Assembly: GCA_028293725.1 (NCBI GenBank) | Contig: JAQGOE010000236.1 | Coordinates: 1 to 64,000, forward strand | Length of the DNA: 64,000 nt | Reading direction: 5' to 3' | Origin: Gammaproteobacteria bacterium | GTDB taxonomy: Bacteria; Pseudomonadota; Gammaproteobacteria; Steroidobacterales; Steroidobacteraceae | Shown here: positions 34,271 through 44,600 of the stretch, piece by piece | Layout: every line of letters begins with the position of its first letter | How positions within the stretch are numbered: the stretch's first letter is position 1 | Program-made: the position numbers and the translations under genes | The notes under the pieces: model-generated | The model's database searches: none | What the model was told of the DNA's origin: nothing | What the model saw: the letters and a program-made list of their open reading frames with translations, nothing else

Positions 34271-35455
34271 ATGACTACATCTCAAACTCCCCTCTCTTCC
34301 GCGGCACCGAGTGCGCTGAAGACCTGGTCCCGGCGCCTCATGCCTGCAGCCGTACTGCTCGCCGCCCTGGCCATCGGCACTCTGCCACGCGTCAGGGCTC
34401 GCGCGGCGGTGAGTGCACAGACCGAGTCGCTCGCGAGGCCGACCGTTTCCGTAGTGAATCCGCAGGTTCTTCCCATTGCCCAACCCATAGACCTGCCCGC
34501 GGACGTACAGGCGTATCAGGATGTGGCGATCTACGCGCGCGCTAGTGGCTACATAGCCAAGTGGCTCACCGACATCGGGACGCAGGTCACCGCAGGCCAG
34601 TTACTCGCGGTGATCGAAGCCCCCGAAGTGGATGCGCAGTTGGCGCAGGCTAAGGCCGACGCGGCTACGGCGCTAGCGAATTACGAGATCGCCAAGACCA
34701 CGGCAGGCCGCTGGGAGGAGTTGGTCAAGACTAATGCCGTGTCGCGCCAGGAGGCCGAGCAGAATACGTCAACGATGAAAGCGCGCGAAGCGGCTCTCGT
34801 AGCGGCTCGCGCCAACGCCGATCGCTTGAGCCAGCTCCAGTCCTTCGAGAGAGTTTACGCCCCGTTCTCCGGGGTAGTGACAGATCGTGGCATCGACGTT
34901 GGTACGCTGATCGATTCTGGCGCCACAGGCGGAACGAGGCAACAACTGTTCCATCTCGTGGAGACCGACAGGCTGCGCGTGTATGTCAACGTACCGCAGG
35001 ACGATGTGCGGAACGCCGGCGTTGGGACGACGGCATCTTTATCCCTCCCGCAGTGGCCTGGACGGTCGTTCAACGGCACCGTCGTGCGCACCACGGGGGC
35101 GATCAATGCGACCAGCCGCACCCTCCGAGTGGAGGTTGACTTTGATAATCCCGACGGCGCGATCCTACCCGGCGCGTATGCGACCGTTCGACTGAACGCG
35201 CAGAATGCCCAGCCACCACTGTCGATTCCCGTCAGCGCGCTGCTGTTCCGCCCGGAAGGCGTCCAAGTCGCATCGATAAACGCCGCCAATCGGGTAGCCA
35301 TGCAAAGCGTAACGCTGGGACGTGACTTCGGCGCACGCATTGAAGTCACCGCGGGACTCGACGCCAAAGCGCGCGTGGTCGCCAACCCGAGCGACGCGAT
35401 TGCCTCGGGCGAGCGGGTCAATGTGGCGGCGGGCCCGCAGACCGTCGCGCCCTGA
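34271..35455 (+). CDS. RND efflux periplasmic adaptor (membrane fusion protein)
   Basis: This 394-residue adaptor has an N-terminal signal/anchor (about residues 18-40). A lipoyl-like half domain (YARASGYIAKWLTDIGTQVTAGQLLAVIEAPEVDAQL), a helical hairpin (~110-175), the second lipoyl half (VYAPFSGVVTDRGIDVGTLID) and a beta-barrel domain follow. It links the permease, 13 bp upstream, with the outer-membrane factor downstream. The substrate is not indicated by the sequence. Confidence 0.92.
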   Translation: MTTSQTPLSSAAPSALKTWSRRLMPAAVLLAALAIGTLPRVRARAAVSAQTESLARPTVSVVNPQVLPIAQPIDLPADVQAYQDVAIYARASGYIAKWLTDIGTQVTAGQLLAVIEAPEVDAQLAQAKADAATALANYEIAKTTAGRWEELVKTNAVSRQEAEQNTSTMKAREAALVAARANADRLSQLQSFERVYAPFSGVVTDRGIDVGTLIDSGATGGTRQQLFHLVETDRLRVYVNVPQDDVRNAGVGTTASLSLPQWPGRSFNGTVVRTTGAINATSRTLRVEVDFDNPDGAILPGAYATVRLNAQNAQPPLSIPVSALLFRPEGVQVASINAANRVAMQSVTLGRDFGARIEVTAGLDAKARVVANPSDAIASGERVNVAAGPQTVAP

Positions 35456-35479
35456 CCCAACCTCACTGACCCAACCTCA
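35452..35479 (+). repeat. 14-bp direct tandem repeat over the adaptor stop
   Basis: CTGACCCAACCTCA occurs twice in succession, the first copy including the TGA stop of the adaptor gene. It looks like a small slippage duplication. Confidence 0.85.
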
Positions 35480-35534
35480 CCTGACGCAACCCACACAACC
35501 TGGCGCAACACCCCATCTCTGCTGGAGACCGACC

Positions 35535-36968
35535 ATGCGCATCTTTTCTGGTTTGATCATTCTTACTGTCGCCCTTGCGGGGTGTGTCACAGGGCCGCGG
35601 TACGTGAAACCGACGGTTAGTGTGCCTGGCGCCTACAAGGACGGCCCTTCGGTGCCTGGCGCCACGGTGCCGCGGCAGGGCTGGACCTCCGCGACACCGG
35701 GCGACACGCAGGATCGGGGCGCCTGGTGGAAAGTTTTCGAGAACCCCCAGTTGAATGAGCTGGAATCGCGAGTCTCCGTGTCGAACCAGAGCATTCAGAA
35801 GGCGGTGGCAACGCTTCAGCAAGCGCGGGCGACCGCGGGCATCGCGCGCTCGAGCTACTTTCCCACAGTCACGGTCGGTGCTGCCCAGCAGCGCTTTCAT
35901 ACCTCGCAAAATGTCATCGGGCGTCAACAGCTGGCCGGCAAAACAGTGTCCGACTACGGCATCGGCCTCAACGCATCCTGGGAACCGGACCTGTTCGACA
36001 AAGTCGGCCATGCCGTCGACGCGGCAACCGCACGCGCCCAGGCGAGCGAGGGCGATCTGGCATCCGTAGAGCTGAGCATGCACGCGGAACTCGCCGTGGA
36101 CTATTTCGATCTTCACGAAAGTGACGCCGAGGTGGCCCTCCTGAAGAAAACAGTCGCGGCCTACCAGGACGCGCTGAATCTCGTGAAACAGCGGTTCGAC
36201 GTGGGTATCGCTTCCGATTTCGATCTCGCGCAAGCACAGACACAACTGCAGACTACGCAGTCGCAGCTCATCGATCTGAACGTGAGACACGCGCAACTCG
36301 AGCACGCCGTCGCCACCCTGATTGGCGAGCCGGCCTCCAGCTTTTCTCTGACAACCGACGGCAGCCAACTTGCGCCGCCCGTGATCCCGACAGGGGTTCC
36401 CTCACAACTCCTCGAGCGTCGTCCGGATGTGGCAGCGGCAGAGCGCCGGGTTGCTGCCGCGAATGCAGATGTTGGAGGAGCCACAGCAGCCTTCTTTCCC
36501 GACCTCATGCTGGCCGCCTCGGGCGGCGCGGAATCCTCGAAACTGGGGAATTGGTTGAGTCTGCCCAGCCGCTTCTGGGCCATCGGCCCCGCCCTCGTCG
36601 GCACTATCTTCGACGGCGGACGGCGCAAGCAGGGACTGGCAAGCGCGAACGCAGCGTTCGACTCGACGGTCGCCGACTATCGCCAGGTCGTGCTGACGTC
36701 CTTTCAGGAGGTCGAAGACAACCTCGCCGCCACTCAAACGCTCACCGCGGAAGCCAGCGCGCAGGACCTGGCCGTACAGTCATCACAACACGCGCTCGAC
36801 GTAGCGCTGAGTCGCTACAAGGCCGGCGCCGTAAGTTACCTCGATGTGGTCACCGCGCAGAGCACTGCGCTGGCCAACGAACGGGTAGCGACCGAAATAG
36901 CACAGCGCCGCTCGGATGCCAGCGTACTGTTGATCAAGGCGCTCGGTGGACTGTGGACTACAGGGTGA
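35535..36968 (+). CDS. Outer-membrane efflux lipoprotein (NodT/OprM family)
   Basis: This 477-residue TolC-like outer-membrane factor has a lipoprotein signal (MRIFSGLIILTVALAGC). Two repeats of helical barrel segments are visible (VSNQSIQKAVATLQQARATAG and QDLAVQSSQHALDVALSRYKAGAVSYLDVVTAQ). The motif LLERRPDVAAAERRVAAANADVG is typical of the NodT family. The start at 35535 is set by the lipobox; the longer open frame upstream overlaps the adaptor gene. It completes the tripartite pump. Confidence 0.93.
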   Translation: MRIFSGLIILTVALAGCVTGPRYVKPTVSVPGAYKDGPSVPGATVPRQGWTSATPGDTQDRGAWWKVFENPQLNELESRVSVSNQSIQKAVATLQQARATAGIARSSYFPTVTVGAAQQRFHTSQNVIGRQQLAGKTVSDYGIGLNASWEPDLFDKVGHAVDAATARAQASEGDLASVELSMHAELAVDYFDLHESDAEVALLKKTVAAYQDALNLVKQRFDVGIASDFDLAQAQTQLQTTQSQLIDLNVRHAQLEHAVATLIGEPASSFSLTTDGSQLAPPVIPTGVPSQLLERRPDVAAAERRVAAANADVGGATAAFFPDLMLAASGGAESSKLGNWLSLPSRFWAIGPALVGTIFDGGRRKQGLASANAAFDSTVADYRQVVLTSFQEVEDNLAATQTLTAEASAQDLAVQSSQHALDVALSRYKAGAVSYLDVVTAQSTALANERVATEIAQRRSDASVLLIKALGGLWTTG

Positions 36969-36974
36969 TACTAT

Positions 36975-36992
36975 CCCCTCTCAAACGAGGGG
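36975..36992 (+). promoter_or_regulatory. Stem-loop ahead of the exported SDR gene
   Basis: CCCCTC and GAGGGG pair around a 6-base loop, ending about 9 bases before the GTG start. The 3' arm overlaps the only G-rich ribosome-site candidate (GGGGGA), so the stem could mask translation initiation or act as an attenuator of the efflux operon. Confidence 0.4.
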
Positions 36993-37001
36993 GACGAAAT
37001 C

Positions 37002-37826
37002 GTGCAATCTTGGGTAAAGACCTTTTCCATCGCGCTCATGGCCATCTCCATCGGCCTGGCCTCGGGCCGTGTACTGGCTGACACGGTGCTGATCACTGGT
37101 GCGAATCAAGGCATCGGCCTAGAGTTCGCAAAGCAGTACGCCGCCCGCGGCTGGACGGTAATCGCCACCCATCGTCGTCCCACCACACCCGAAGAGCTGG
37201 CGACGTTGGCGGCGAAATACCCGAAAGTCAGGGTCGAGCGCATGGACGTGACGGACCCCGCGCAGATCGAAGCGCTCGGCGCGAAACTCAAGGGAATGCC
37301 CATCGACATCCTGCTCAGCAACGCCGGACTCGTCAGGACAGACCCAGTCGAAAAAGTCGGCGGCAACACCAACCAGATGTTCGGCACCCTCGACTACAAG
37401 CTACTCGATGACTTCATCCATACGAATGTCGCCGGCCCGCTGAAGATCAGCGAAACCTTCATCGAGAACGTCAAAGCGAGCAAGCAGAAAAAAATCGTCG
37501 CCATCAGCTCGGCCGCGGCCTCTGTTTCCGTACCCCCCTTCATGCCCAACGGCTCGCCGGTGCCCGACCACTACTGGTACCGCATCAGCAAAGCGGCTTT
37601 AAACAGTGCGATGCGCCTGCTGAGCGCGCAATTCAAAAATGACGGCGTGACGGTGGTGATGTTTCATCCCGGCGGCGTACAGGTGGAAAGCTTCGGCAAC
37701 GTCAAATTGCCGGGCTTCGTGCCCCCGGAAGAAGCGATCGGCAAAATGATCAAGACCATCGACGGGCTGACCGTCAAGGATAGCGGGCGCTTTCTCGATA
37801 ACGACGGAAAGGATCATCCGTGGTAG
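37002..37826 (+). CDS. Short-chain dehydrogenase/reductase with N-terminal signal peptide
   Basis: This 274-residue SDR begins at GTG 37002 with a Sec-like signal (VKTFSIALMAISIGLASGRVLA) directly before the Rossmann fold (TVLITGANQGIGLEFAKQY). NAG and YRISKAAL supply the usual catalytic Asn/Tyr/Lys set. NAD(P)-dependent enzymes are normally cytoplasmic, so the leader is odd. It may be a membrane anchor instead, or the true start may be internal, although no good internal start is apparent before the fold. It lies 33 bp after the efflux operon. The substrate is unknown. Confidence 0.8.
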   Translation: MQSWVKTFSIALMAISIGLASGRVLADTVLITGANQGIGLEFAKQYAARGWTVIATHRRPTTPEELATLAAKYPKVRVERMDVTDPAQIEALGAKLKGMPIDILLSNAGLVRTDPVEKVGGNTNQMFGTLDYKLLDDFIHTNVAGPLKISETFIENVKASKQKKIVAISSAAASVSVPPFMPNGSPVPDHYWYRISKAALNSAMRLLSAQFKNDGVTVVMFHPGGVQVESFGNVKLPGFVPPEEAIGKMIKTIDGLTVKDSGRFLDNDGKDHPW

Positions 37827-37959
37827 GAACCGCTCGTGTCGGCGCGCCGGTAGCAGCCTGATCCGGAAGGTCGCGCGACTTCGAAAAGCCCCGGTCAACA
37901 CAAAGGCCGTCTCAACGTTAGAATCAGCATTCGGCCCAGTGGGACAGGGAAACAAAACC

Positions 37960-39027
37960 ATGCTGAAGTCTGCGTTGCCATTGCGGAGCCGATGGGCCTG
38001 TAGCACTGCGTTGGTGTTTGTACTTGTGACGCTGGCCGGGTGCTCCTCCCTCGCCGTCTGGCTGGGCCTGCGAGTGCGCTTGGACAAATTGCCGGTGACG
38101 TCTGTATCGGCATCAATGGTCAGCAAGCGGGGTGGTCCCGCGGTCAGCGCCCTGGGTCCCGGGCAATCCGCGCGACTCGTGCTCATTGCTACAACTCAGG
38201 ACGGCAAACAGTTTGCAACAGTAGGCGCTGGTAATGGCAAGGTTGCTTTTGACAACTACACAATAGAATCGACCATCGTCGCGTTAAGTAAACGTGGCGC
38301 GGTTTCGTTGTCGTCGGACCCAAGGATAAGCGAAGGCAAGGTCGCGCATCTTCACATAATCACGACTGCCCATCCCGAGGTCGTCACGGACCTCGATATC
38401 CCCGTACGGTATGACATCCCGTTCGTCGCCAATTTTTCCGGCGCCGACGGTTGGAACGGCAGCGACGGAATTGCCGGGCTCGACGGCAGCTCGGGCAGCG
38501 ACGGCACTCCGGCCAGTGTCGATCCAACCACCGGAGCACTCGGTACCCAGGGTCCGGGCGGCAGCGGCACCGATGGCGGCAACGGAAGTGATGGAAGCGA
38601 TGGTCAGGATGGGTCGCCGGGACCCCCAGTTCACGCCTGGGTCCGACTCGAATCCGGCGTGAAACCGCTACTTCAGATCAAGGTCAATGGCGGCTCCCGG
38701 GAGTCCCTCTACATCGTGGATCCCAACGGCGGCTCACTCAAGATCACGGCCAATGGCGGTACCGGCGGGCGTGGAGGCTCGGGCGGTCGAGGGGGTCGTG
38801 GCGGATCCGGTGGTAGCGGCTCTCCCCAGGGATTCAGCGGCCTGGACGGGCGACCCGGTGGGGACGGTCACCCGGGAAGAGATGGCCCGGCCGGCACGAT
38901 CACCCTATCGGTCGACCCTGCTGCCCAACCCTTCGTGAGTTGCATCACCTGGCTGAACCACAACGGAGGCGGCGGAGCGGGCCCGACGCCAAGTATTACG
39001 GTGGAGCCCGTCCCCCCGCTCTGGTAG
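37960..39027 (+). CDS. Collagen-like glycine-rich lipoprotein
   Basis: This 355-residue protein has a lipoprotein signal ending in LAGC and a ribosome site (CAGGGA) before the ATG at 37960. After a ~120-residue globular region come two Gly-X-Y-like tracts. The first, at ~160-223, is rich in GSDG and GPGG; the second, at ~265-313, has GGRGGSGGRGG and GRPGGDGHPGRDGPAG. Between them lies a short beta-rich segment. Bacterial collagen-like proteins often form surface filaments or spacers. No other known domain is visible. Confidence 0.8.
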   Translation: MLKSALPLRSRWACSTALVFVLVTLAGCSSLAVWLGLRVRLDKLPVTSVSASMVSKRGGPAVSALGPGQSARLVLIATTQDGKQFATVGAGNGKVAFDNYTIESTIVALSKRGAVSLSSDPRISEGKVAHLHIITTAHPEVVTDLDIPVRYDIPFVANFSGADGWNGSDGIAGLDGSSGSDGTPASVDPTTGALGTQGPGGSGTDGGNGSDGSDGQDGSPGPPVHAWVRLESGVKPLLQIKVNGGSRESLYIVDPNGGSLKITANGGTGGRGGSGGRGGRGGSGGSGSPQGFSGLDGRPGGDGHPGRDGPAGTITLSVDPAAQPFVSCITWLNHNGGGGAGPTPSITVEPVPPLW

Positions 39028-39050
39028 CAAAGCGCATACCCCTCTCCCGA

Positions 39051-39536
39051 TCAACGAGCCAACAGTACTTTGCGACGCTCCAGGCTTTCCTGGGGCCAGT
39101 ATTGCTTGCGATCGTAGTACTCGGGCACCGCCGGAACGGCGCTGGACAGAGCGATCCAGGGCTGTTTGGAAGAGGTAAAGATATGAATGTCCGGCGGCAG
39201 GCTGTCGGGGTCATCGAGCGTGCCGACCCGGACGAAACTGATCGCCTCACCGGCTCCCGAGTAGTGGCTCCACAAAGCAACGCGGCACACGCCACAGCGA
39301 ACGATCAGTTGGCCCTTTCCGCTGTTGCTGGGAGTGTTGACACGCTCCAACTCGCCGGACAAGTGTTCCAGGCGGCCGCTCTCGATCATGGCATTGAGCG
39401 CAAATGCAGCGCCCGACTCCCGCTGGCACCAACGACAGTGGCAGCAGTGCACGAATAACGGAGCTCCGTGCATGCGGTATTTGACCGCGTGGCACGTACA
39501 GGACCCTGTCCGAACGGCATTTGGAAGCTCGACCAT
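39051..39536 (-). CDS. GFA-family (CENP-V/Gfa domain) zinc protein
   Basis: This 161-residue protein shows the GFA zinc-binding pattern: CTCHAVKYRMHGAP, then CHCRWCQRESGAAF, and a late CGVCRVALW. The family includes glutathione-dependent formaldehyde-activating enzyme, but most members have no proven substrate. Although formate dehydrogenases occur in the window, this gene is 25 kb away and there is no sign of a linked formaldehyde pathway. Confidence 0.88.
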   Translation of the reverse strand: MVELPNAVRTGSCTCHAVKYRMHGAPLFVHCCHCRWCQRESGAAFALNAMIESGRLEHLSGELERVNTPSNSGKGQLIVRCGVCRVALWSHYSGAGEAISFVRVGTLDDPDSLPPDIHIFTSSKQPWIALSSAVPAVPEYYDRKQYWPQESLERRKVLLAR

Positions 39537-39617
39537 GCGCAGAGTCTACTGAAAGTGAGCCGGAGTCGGCCAGTCCCTGCGACTTGGACTCGCGAATCAG
39601 CGGCCGCGGTGGGACGG

Positions 39618-41597
39618 TTACGACGGCGCTCGCGGTGGAATCAGTGGCAACACCACGTGTGAGGGGCGGCTCGAGTCCATGTACACCGTATTTCGCGCGA
39701 CGCGGCGCACGAGCCCCGTGCCCTCGGGCGCGCCCGTGTTTGGATTCACGTCGAAATGCGGGAAATTACTAGATGAAACATCCAGCCGGATGCGATGACC
39801 CCGCTTGAAGAGGTTGGATGTCGGGAAGGCCGCCACATTGAGCGGATACACCTGGCCCGGTGTCATCAAGCTCGGGGCGGACCATGACTCCCGATAGCGG
39901 CACCTCATGATCCCGTCAGTGAGATTCAACGCATAGCCTTCCGGATAGTCCTCGCTCGGAGGATAGACGTCGATCAGCTTGATGGTGAAGTCCGTATCCA
40001 CCGCATCGGAGTTGATCCAGAGGTTGGCCTCGATGACACCCGTAACCTCTACATCCGCCTCCAGAGGCTCCGTTTCGAAAACCAGCACGTCCGGCCGCGC
40101 CGCCACCGGCAAATACGGCTGGCGCGACCCGTAGAAGCCAGGCCCTTCGCGTTGATCATAACCACCGCCGCGCATGAGAGGCTCGCCGGAAGTTACCGTG
40201 CCTCCCATGGTAGGGACGGGGTGCTCCGGGTTGAAATCGTAGGTCATGGGTGCGGCGTCCGCCGCAGGACTGGCGACGGAGAGTTGGCCCTTCGCGCTCA
40301 GGTAATAAGGCGTCAGCTTGCGGTCTGGAATGGGCCAGCCCGACTCACCGCGCCATCGGCCGCCATGATCGAGCCGGCCTTGCGCGGTCTTGCGTCCGCT
40401 GCCACCACCCATGATGAAGAGGCGTACCGGAGGCTCACGCTCTTGCCCCTGCCGAATCCCCTGCCCCGCACGAGTCCCCTTGAGATATCGATCGAACCAC
40501 CGCAACCGGCGCGCAAACAGGTCCTCGCCACCATCGGCATCCAGAGTCGCGCCCGGTCCGAACTCAACATCCCCGGAGTGCGGGGTCGAGCGTGCTCCGT
40601 GAGTCCAAGGTCCCATAATCAGTCTCACCGGCCCGCGCTTGCTCTTGGAAAGACCGACATAGTTGTCGGTGGTAGTGCGTGAATAGGCGTCATACCAACC
40701 AGACAGATGCACCATGGCCACATCCGCGAATTGCGGATAGTAGCCCTCCGCATAGATCCCTAACTGCTTCCAGAAGCCATCGAAATTACCGTGCTCCCAC
40801 TGCTCGTAGACATAGTTCTCGTAGTCCGGAATGAGGCTGATCGGCGTGTGTCCACGCTTCCAGGGCATGCTCGCGAACCAGGCCTTGAGGTCAACCGCCT
40901 GCAACGCGGCCAGCAGGCGCGGATCTTTCCGCACCTGCGGACTCTCCAAGCCCAGGTTGTAGGCCCAGGTCACCTGCTTCAATTCGAACGCCCCACCCTG
41001 GCGGATACCGCCCTGGTACGCGTTGGAAAACCCGCCGCAGTCGATGTACATAGCCTTCAGGCCCGGCGCGTTCATACAGGCGAGGGCCACCTGCGTGTGG
41101 GCAGCGTACGATAGCCCCATGGTGCCGATACGGCCGTCGCTCCAGGACTGCGCCAGGATCCAACTACAGGTATCGAAGCCGTCCACGGCTTCATGCAGAT
41201 ACTTGACGAACTCGCCCTCGGAATCGTAACACCCGCGGCAATCCTGGAAGATCACCACATACCCGTGGCGGACGTAGTACCCGGCGACTTCGGCCCGCGT
41301 CTTGGGTGTCGGATTGGCCGCCGTGATATCACGGAAATAGGTAAGGTTGCGTCCATAGGGCGTACGTTCGAGAATGACCGGAAATCGCCCCGCCACCGCT
41401 TTGCCATTTCGAGCGGGACGATAGACATCCGTAGCCAATCTCACACCGTCTCGCAAGGTGACACGACGGTTGCTCTCCAGAAGCACGTCGTAGGGGAGCA
41501 CCCCACTGTCCTTCTCTGCGCGCGCTTTCCCAAACAGACCCAACGAGACTGCGAGCGCGGAAAAACCCCGGCGAGTCAATCGAACACTCTCGATCAT
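39618..41597 (-). CDS. CocE/NonD-family hydrolase (X-Pro dipeptidyl-peptidase-like)
   Basis: This 659-residue protein starts with a likely Tat signal (RRGFSALAVSLGLFG). It has the alpha/beta hydrolase core of the CocE/NonD group: PVILERTPYGR, YVVIFQDCRGCYDSEGEF, and the nucleophile motif GTMGLSYAAH. A C-terminal jelly-roll domain ends in RIRLDVSSSNFPHFDVNPNTG. The family hydrolyses esters or amides such as cocaine, acyl esters or proline peptides. It follows the TonB receptor in the same direction after 22 bp, so the receptor's ligand may be its substrate or product. Confidence 0.88.
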   Translation of the reverse strand: MIESVRLTRRGFSALAVSLGLFGKARAEKDSGVLPYDVLLESNRRVTLRDGVRLATDVYRPARNGKAVAGRFPVILERTPYGRNLTYFRDITAANPTPKTRAEVAGYYVRHGYVVIFQDCRGCYDSEGEFVKYLHEAVDGFDTCSWILAQSWSDGRIGTMGLSYAAHTQVALACMNAPGLKAMYIDCGGFSNAYQGGIRQGGAFELKQVTWAYNLGLESPQVRKDPRLLAALQAVDLKAWFASMPWKRGHTPISLIPDYENYVYEQWEHGNFDGFWKQLGIYAEGYYPQFADVAMVHLSGWYDAYSRTTTDNYVGLSKSKRGPVRLIMGPWTHGARSTPHSGDVEFGPGATLDADGGEDLFARRLRWFDRYLKGTRAGQGIRQGQEREPPVRLFIMGGGSGRKTAQGRLDHGGRWRGESGWPIPDRKLTPYYLSAKGQLSVASPAADAAPMTYDFNPEHPVPTMGGTVTSGEPLMRGGGYDQREGPGFYGSRQPYLPVAARPDVLVFETEPLEADVEVTGVIEANLWINSDAVDTDFTIKLIDVYPPSEDYPEGYALNLTDGIMRCRYRESWSAPSLMTPGQVYPLNVAAFPTSNLFKRGHRIRLDVSSSNFPHFDVNPNTGAPEGTGLVRRVARNTVYMDSSRPSHVVLPLIPPRAPS

Positions 41598-41619
41598 CGG
41601 GTGCCTACCTCGGCAAGTC

Positions 41620-44600
41620 TCAAAAAATTCTCTTGGACAGTCTCACATAAAAATACCGTCCCATCACATCGTAAGTGTAGATATCGAAGTTGATGGGCGT
41701 ATTGGCGTACGACGCCGGCGGCATCTGATCGAACAAATTGTTGACGCCCACGGTCACATCCATATCCCAGGAGGCAAAATTGCGAGCGAGCTGCAGGTCG
41801 TGATAGGCGATCGCGGCGACACGCCCGTTCTTGACCGGCACGACCGGCAGAGCCGGAGCGGGAGCATCCAGAGTGGAACCGATGTAGCGGGTGCGCCAAA
41901 GCGTCGTCCAATCTCCGACGGTCCACCCCAGAGAGGCCAGTGCTTTCCATTCCGGATACGTGGACCGGGCGGTTGACGGTGTCGTCCCACCCGTTGAGGT
42001 ACCCACCGCACGGGTAACGGTCGGGGCACCCCCGGTGGGATTCGGCGCGATGACGTCGAACTCACTCAGATGCGTGCCACTGAGCACGAAATCGTAGCTG
42101 CCGATCCGGGTGGGCAAGTTATATCGGAGCGAGATATCGTAGCCCTCGGTTTGAATCTCGTTGAGATTCTCATAGACCGAATTGACGTTTAATACCTGCC
42201 CGGTAGTCGCGTCGCGCGTAAGAATGCTGCAGTAGGATCCGGCTTGCGACGCGCACAACTGTAACGCGGTAGCAACCGCGGGTGTCGAAATCGCGTTGTT
42301 GATCGTAACCTTGTAGCCATCGAACGTGAGGACGAGACCCGGAGTCCACACAGGTGACAGCGTGACCCCGTAGCTCCACGTCTCCGCGGTCTCGGGATGT
42401 ACACGGGGATTACCGGCAATCGTTTCGGGCAAGAGCCCGCCGTTATACGAAGTCTGATTGTAGGCAGCCGGTACACCTGCGCAACCTGGCAGATTGGGAT
42501 GAGCGGCTGCACCCCCATTGCAGGGATCGGTGTTGGCACCGGCAAGATTTGACTGGCGCTCACCCGTGTAGAGCTCGATGAGCGACGGCGCGCGGAATCC
42601 CTGCGACCAAGTCCCTCGCAAGAGCATGCCTTCCACCGGATGATAGGCAATACCCACTTTGGAGGTCACCTTCGAGCCGACCGTGTCATAGTCGGAGTAA
42701 CGCGTCGCCACATCCGTCTCGAGCTTCTTGACGAGCGGCAGGTCGGCGAGCAGGGGCGCGGTCAACTCGAGGTACGCCTCTTTTACGTTGTAAGAACCGT
42801 CCGCTGTCGGAGTACGCGTTAACTGAGTCGTCGTCGGAGTGCTCACCGGAAGCGGCAGCGCGCCCGACGCGGTGGAGAGCTCGTTCGCATAGGGGTCGGG
42901 ACTGTCAGAACCCTTCAGCTCACGCGCCTCGACCCCGAATGCCGCGCTCAGCAGGCCGGCGGGCAGGTTGACCAGCCCGCCGGTGACATCGAACGTCACA
43001 TCGTAAAGGCGAGTCATGTTCGTCTCATGCCCCGTATCGGCGATGTAGGCAGCCTGCGCGGGTGTCATCTGCCCGAAAATATCGACCGGCACGCAACCAG
43101 GATGGGCGGCGCACACCTGCGGGCTAGACAGCCCTAGTGCGAGGTGCTCGAGATCGATACCTCCAGGCTCCGTGAACTGCATATGGTTCTCGGCAGCCGA
43201 TCCGAACAGGGTCCACGTCCAGGGATGCGTCAGGAGGCTCAGATCGCCTGTCAGGCTCATCGAAGTGCGATAGGTGTTGACCTCTTCAAACTGCGCGCGA
43301 TCGCCCACCTGCGGCGTGAAGATCTGGATACCCCAAGGCTGGTTGGCCGCGAAGCCGACCCCGAATGGGTTGTACGCCTGATTGGCGGCGATCGCGTAGC
43401 CTTTATAGGTTCCCGTGGTACCGCCGATATATAGGTTAGTCGGCGAATAGAGCTGGCTGGAGCCACGATGGTTGTACAGCAGGTCGGCATTGAAGCGCAT
43501 CCCCGCCGGCAGCTCCTGCGTGAATTTCGCATAGAGGCCGTAGCGCTCGCTCGGCTCGACATCATCGAGTCCCTGTGCGTCGGCGTTGTAGTAGTCGCCG
43601 GGCAATGCCGCCGTGTGATAGCTGGAAGGCCCAGCCGGTGCCGTGAGGCCGATGTTCTGCGTCAGGGGCGCCTTGGCCGTGGAGAACCCGGGGAGCACGT
43701 AGAGACCGCGCGGGCTCGAAGGCGCCGCCGCGAGATTGTCGAGACCCGCTGACAGAGAAGTTCCGGTCAACTCCCGGTCATCGGTCATGACGGGCTTGTC
43801 CTTCACGTAGGTACCGGACACGAAGAACGAGTGACTGTCCGACTTCGCGCCCCAATTGACGATTGCGGTGTATTCGGTCCCATCTCCGTGGGATGAAATG
43901 CCGTATTTCGCCTCCGTGGTCAGCCCCTCGAAATTTGCGCGTGTATGGAGGTTCACCACGCCGGCGATCGCGTCAGCGCCGTAGATTGCAGAGGCGCCAT
44001 CCTGCAGAACCTCGACACTTTCGATCATGCCTATCGGAATCGTGTTCAAGTCCACGAAGTCACGAATGCCACGAGCTCCGACACCATCCACCCAACGATG
44101 CCCATCGACCAAGACCAACGTACGGTCGGCATCGCCGTCGGTATTCGCCAGGTAGCGCAGACTGACGGAGCTGCCGCCGTAGGACGTTCCCTGGGTACCG
44201 TTCGAGTTATAGCTGACGCCGACACTGGGAAGTTTCTGCAACAGGTCGCCGACGGAGCTCACGGCGGCCTGCTGGATGTCCTGCTGATTGAGGGTAACGA
44301 GCTCACCCACAGAGTCAGCATCTTTGCGGCGTATTTTCGAGCCGGTGACAATGACCTCCTGCACTTCATCCGCCGCGGAACCCGCAGCGGACGAATTCCC
44401 AGAACCTTTTTTGACCTCAGGTGTAGCGCTCGCTGGCGCAGATGCTGGCGGCGGCGCCGCCGGCAAAGGAGCCGCAATCAACACCGCTCCAGACGAGTCC
44501 GTGCTGAGCGTCAAGGCAGTGCCTTCAAGCAGGCGTGCCAGTGCATCCTCGGTAGAAAGGTCGCCGCTGACGCCGCGAGTCCGGAGGCCCCGGACCTGTT

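Noticed and set aside
39051..39536. GFA-family protein as part of formaldehyde-to-formate metabolism with the formate dehydrogenases
   Set aside because: The gene is 25 kb away with no linked pathway genes, and most GFA proteins have no proven formaldehyde role.
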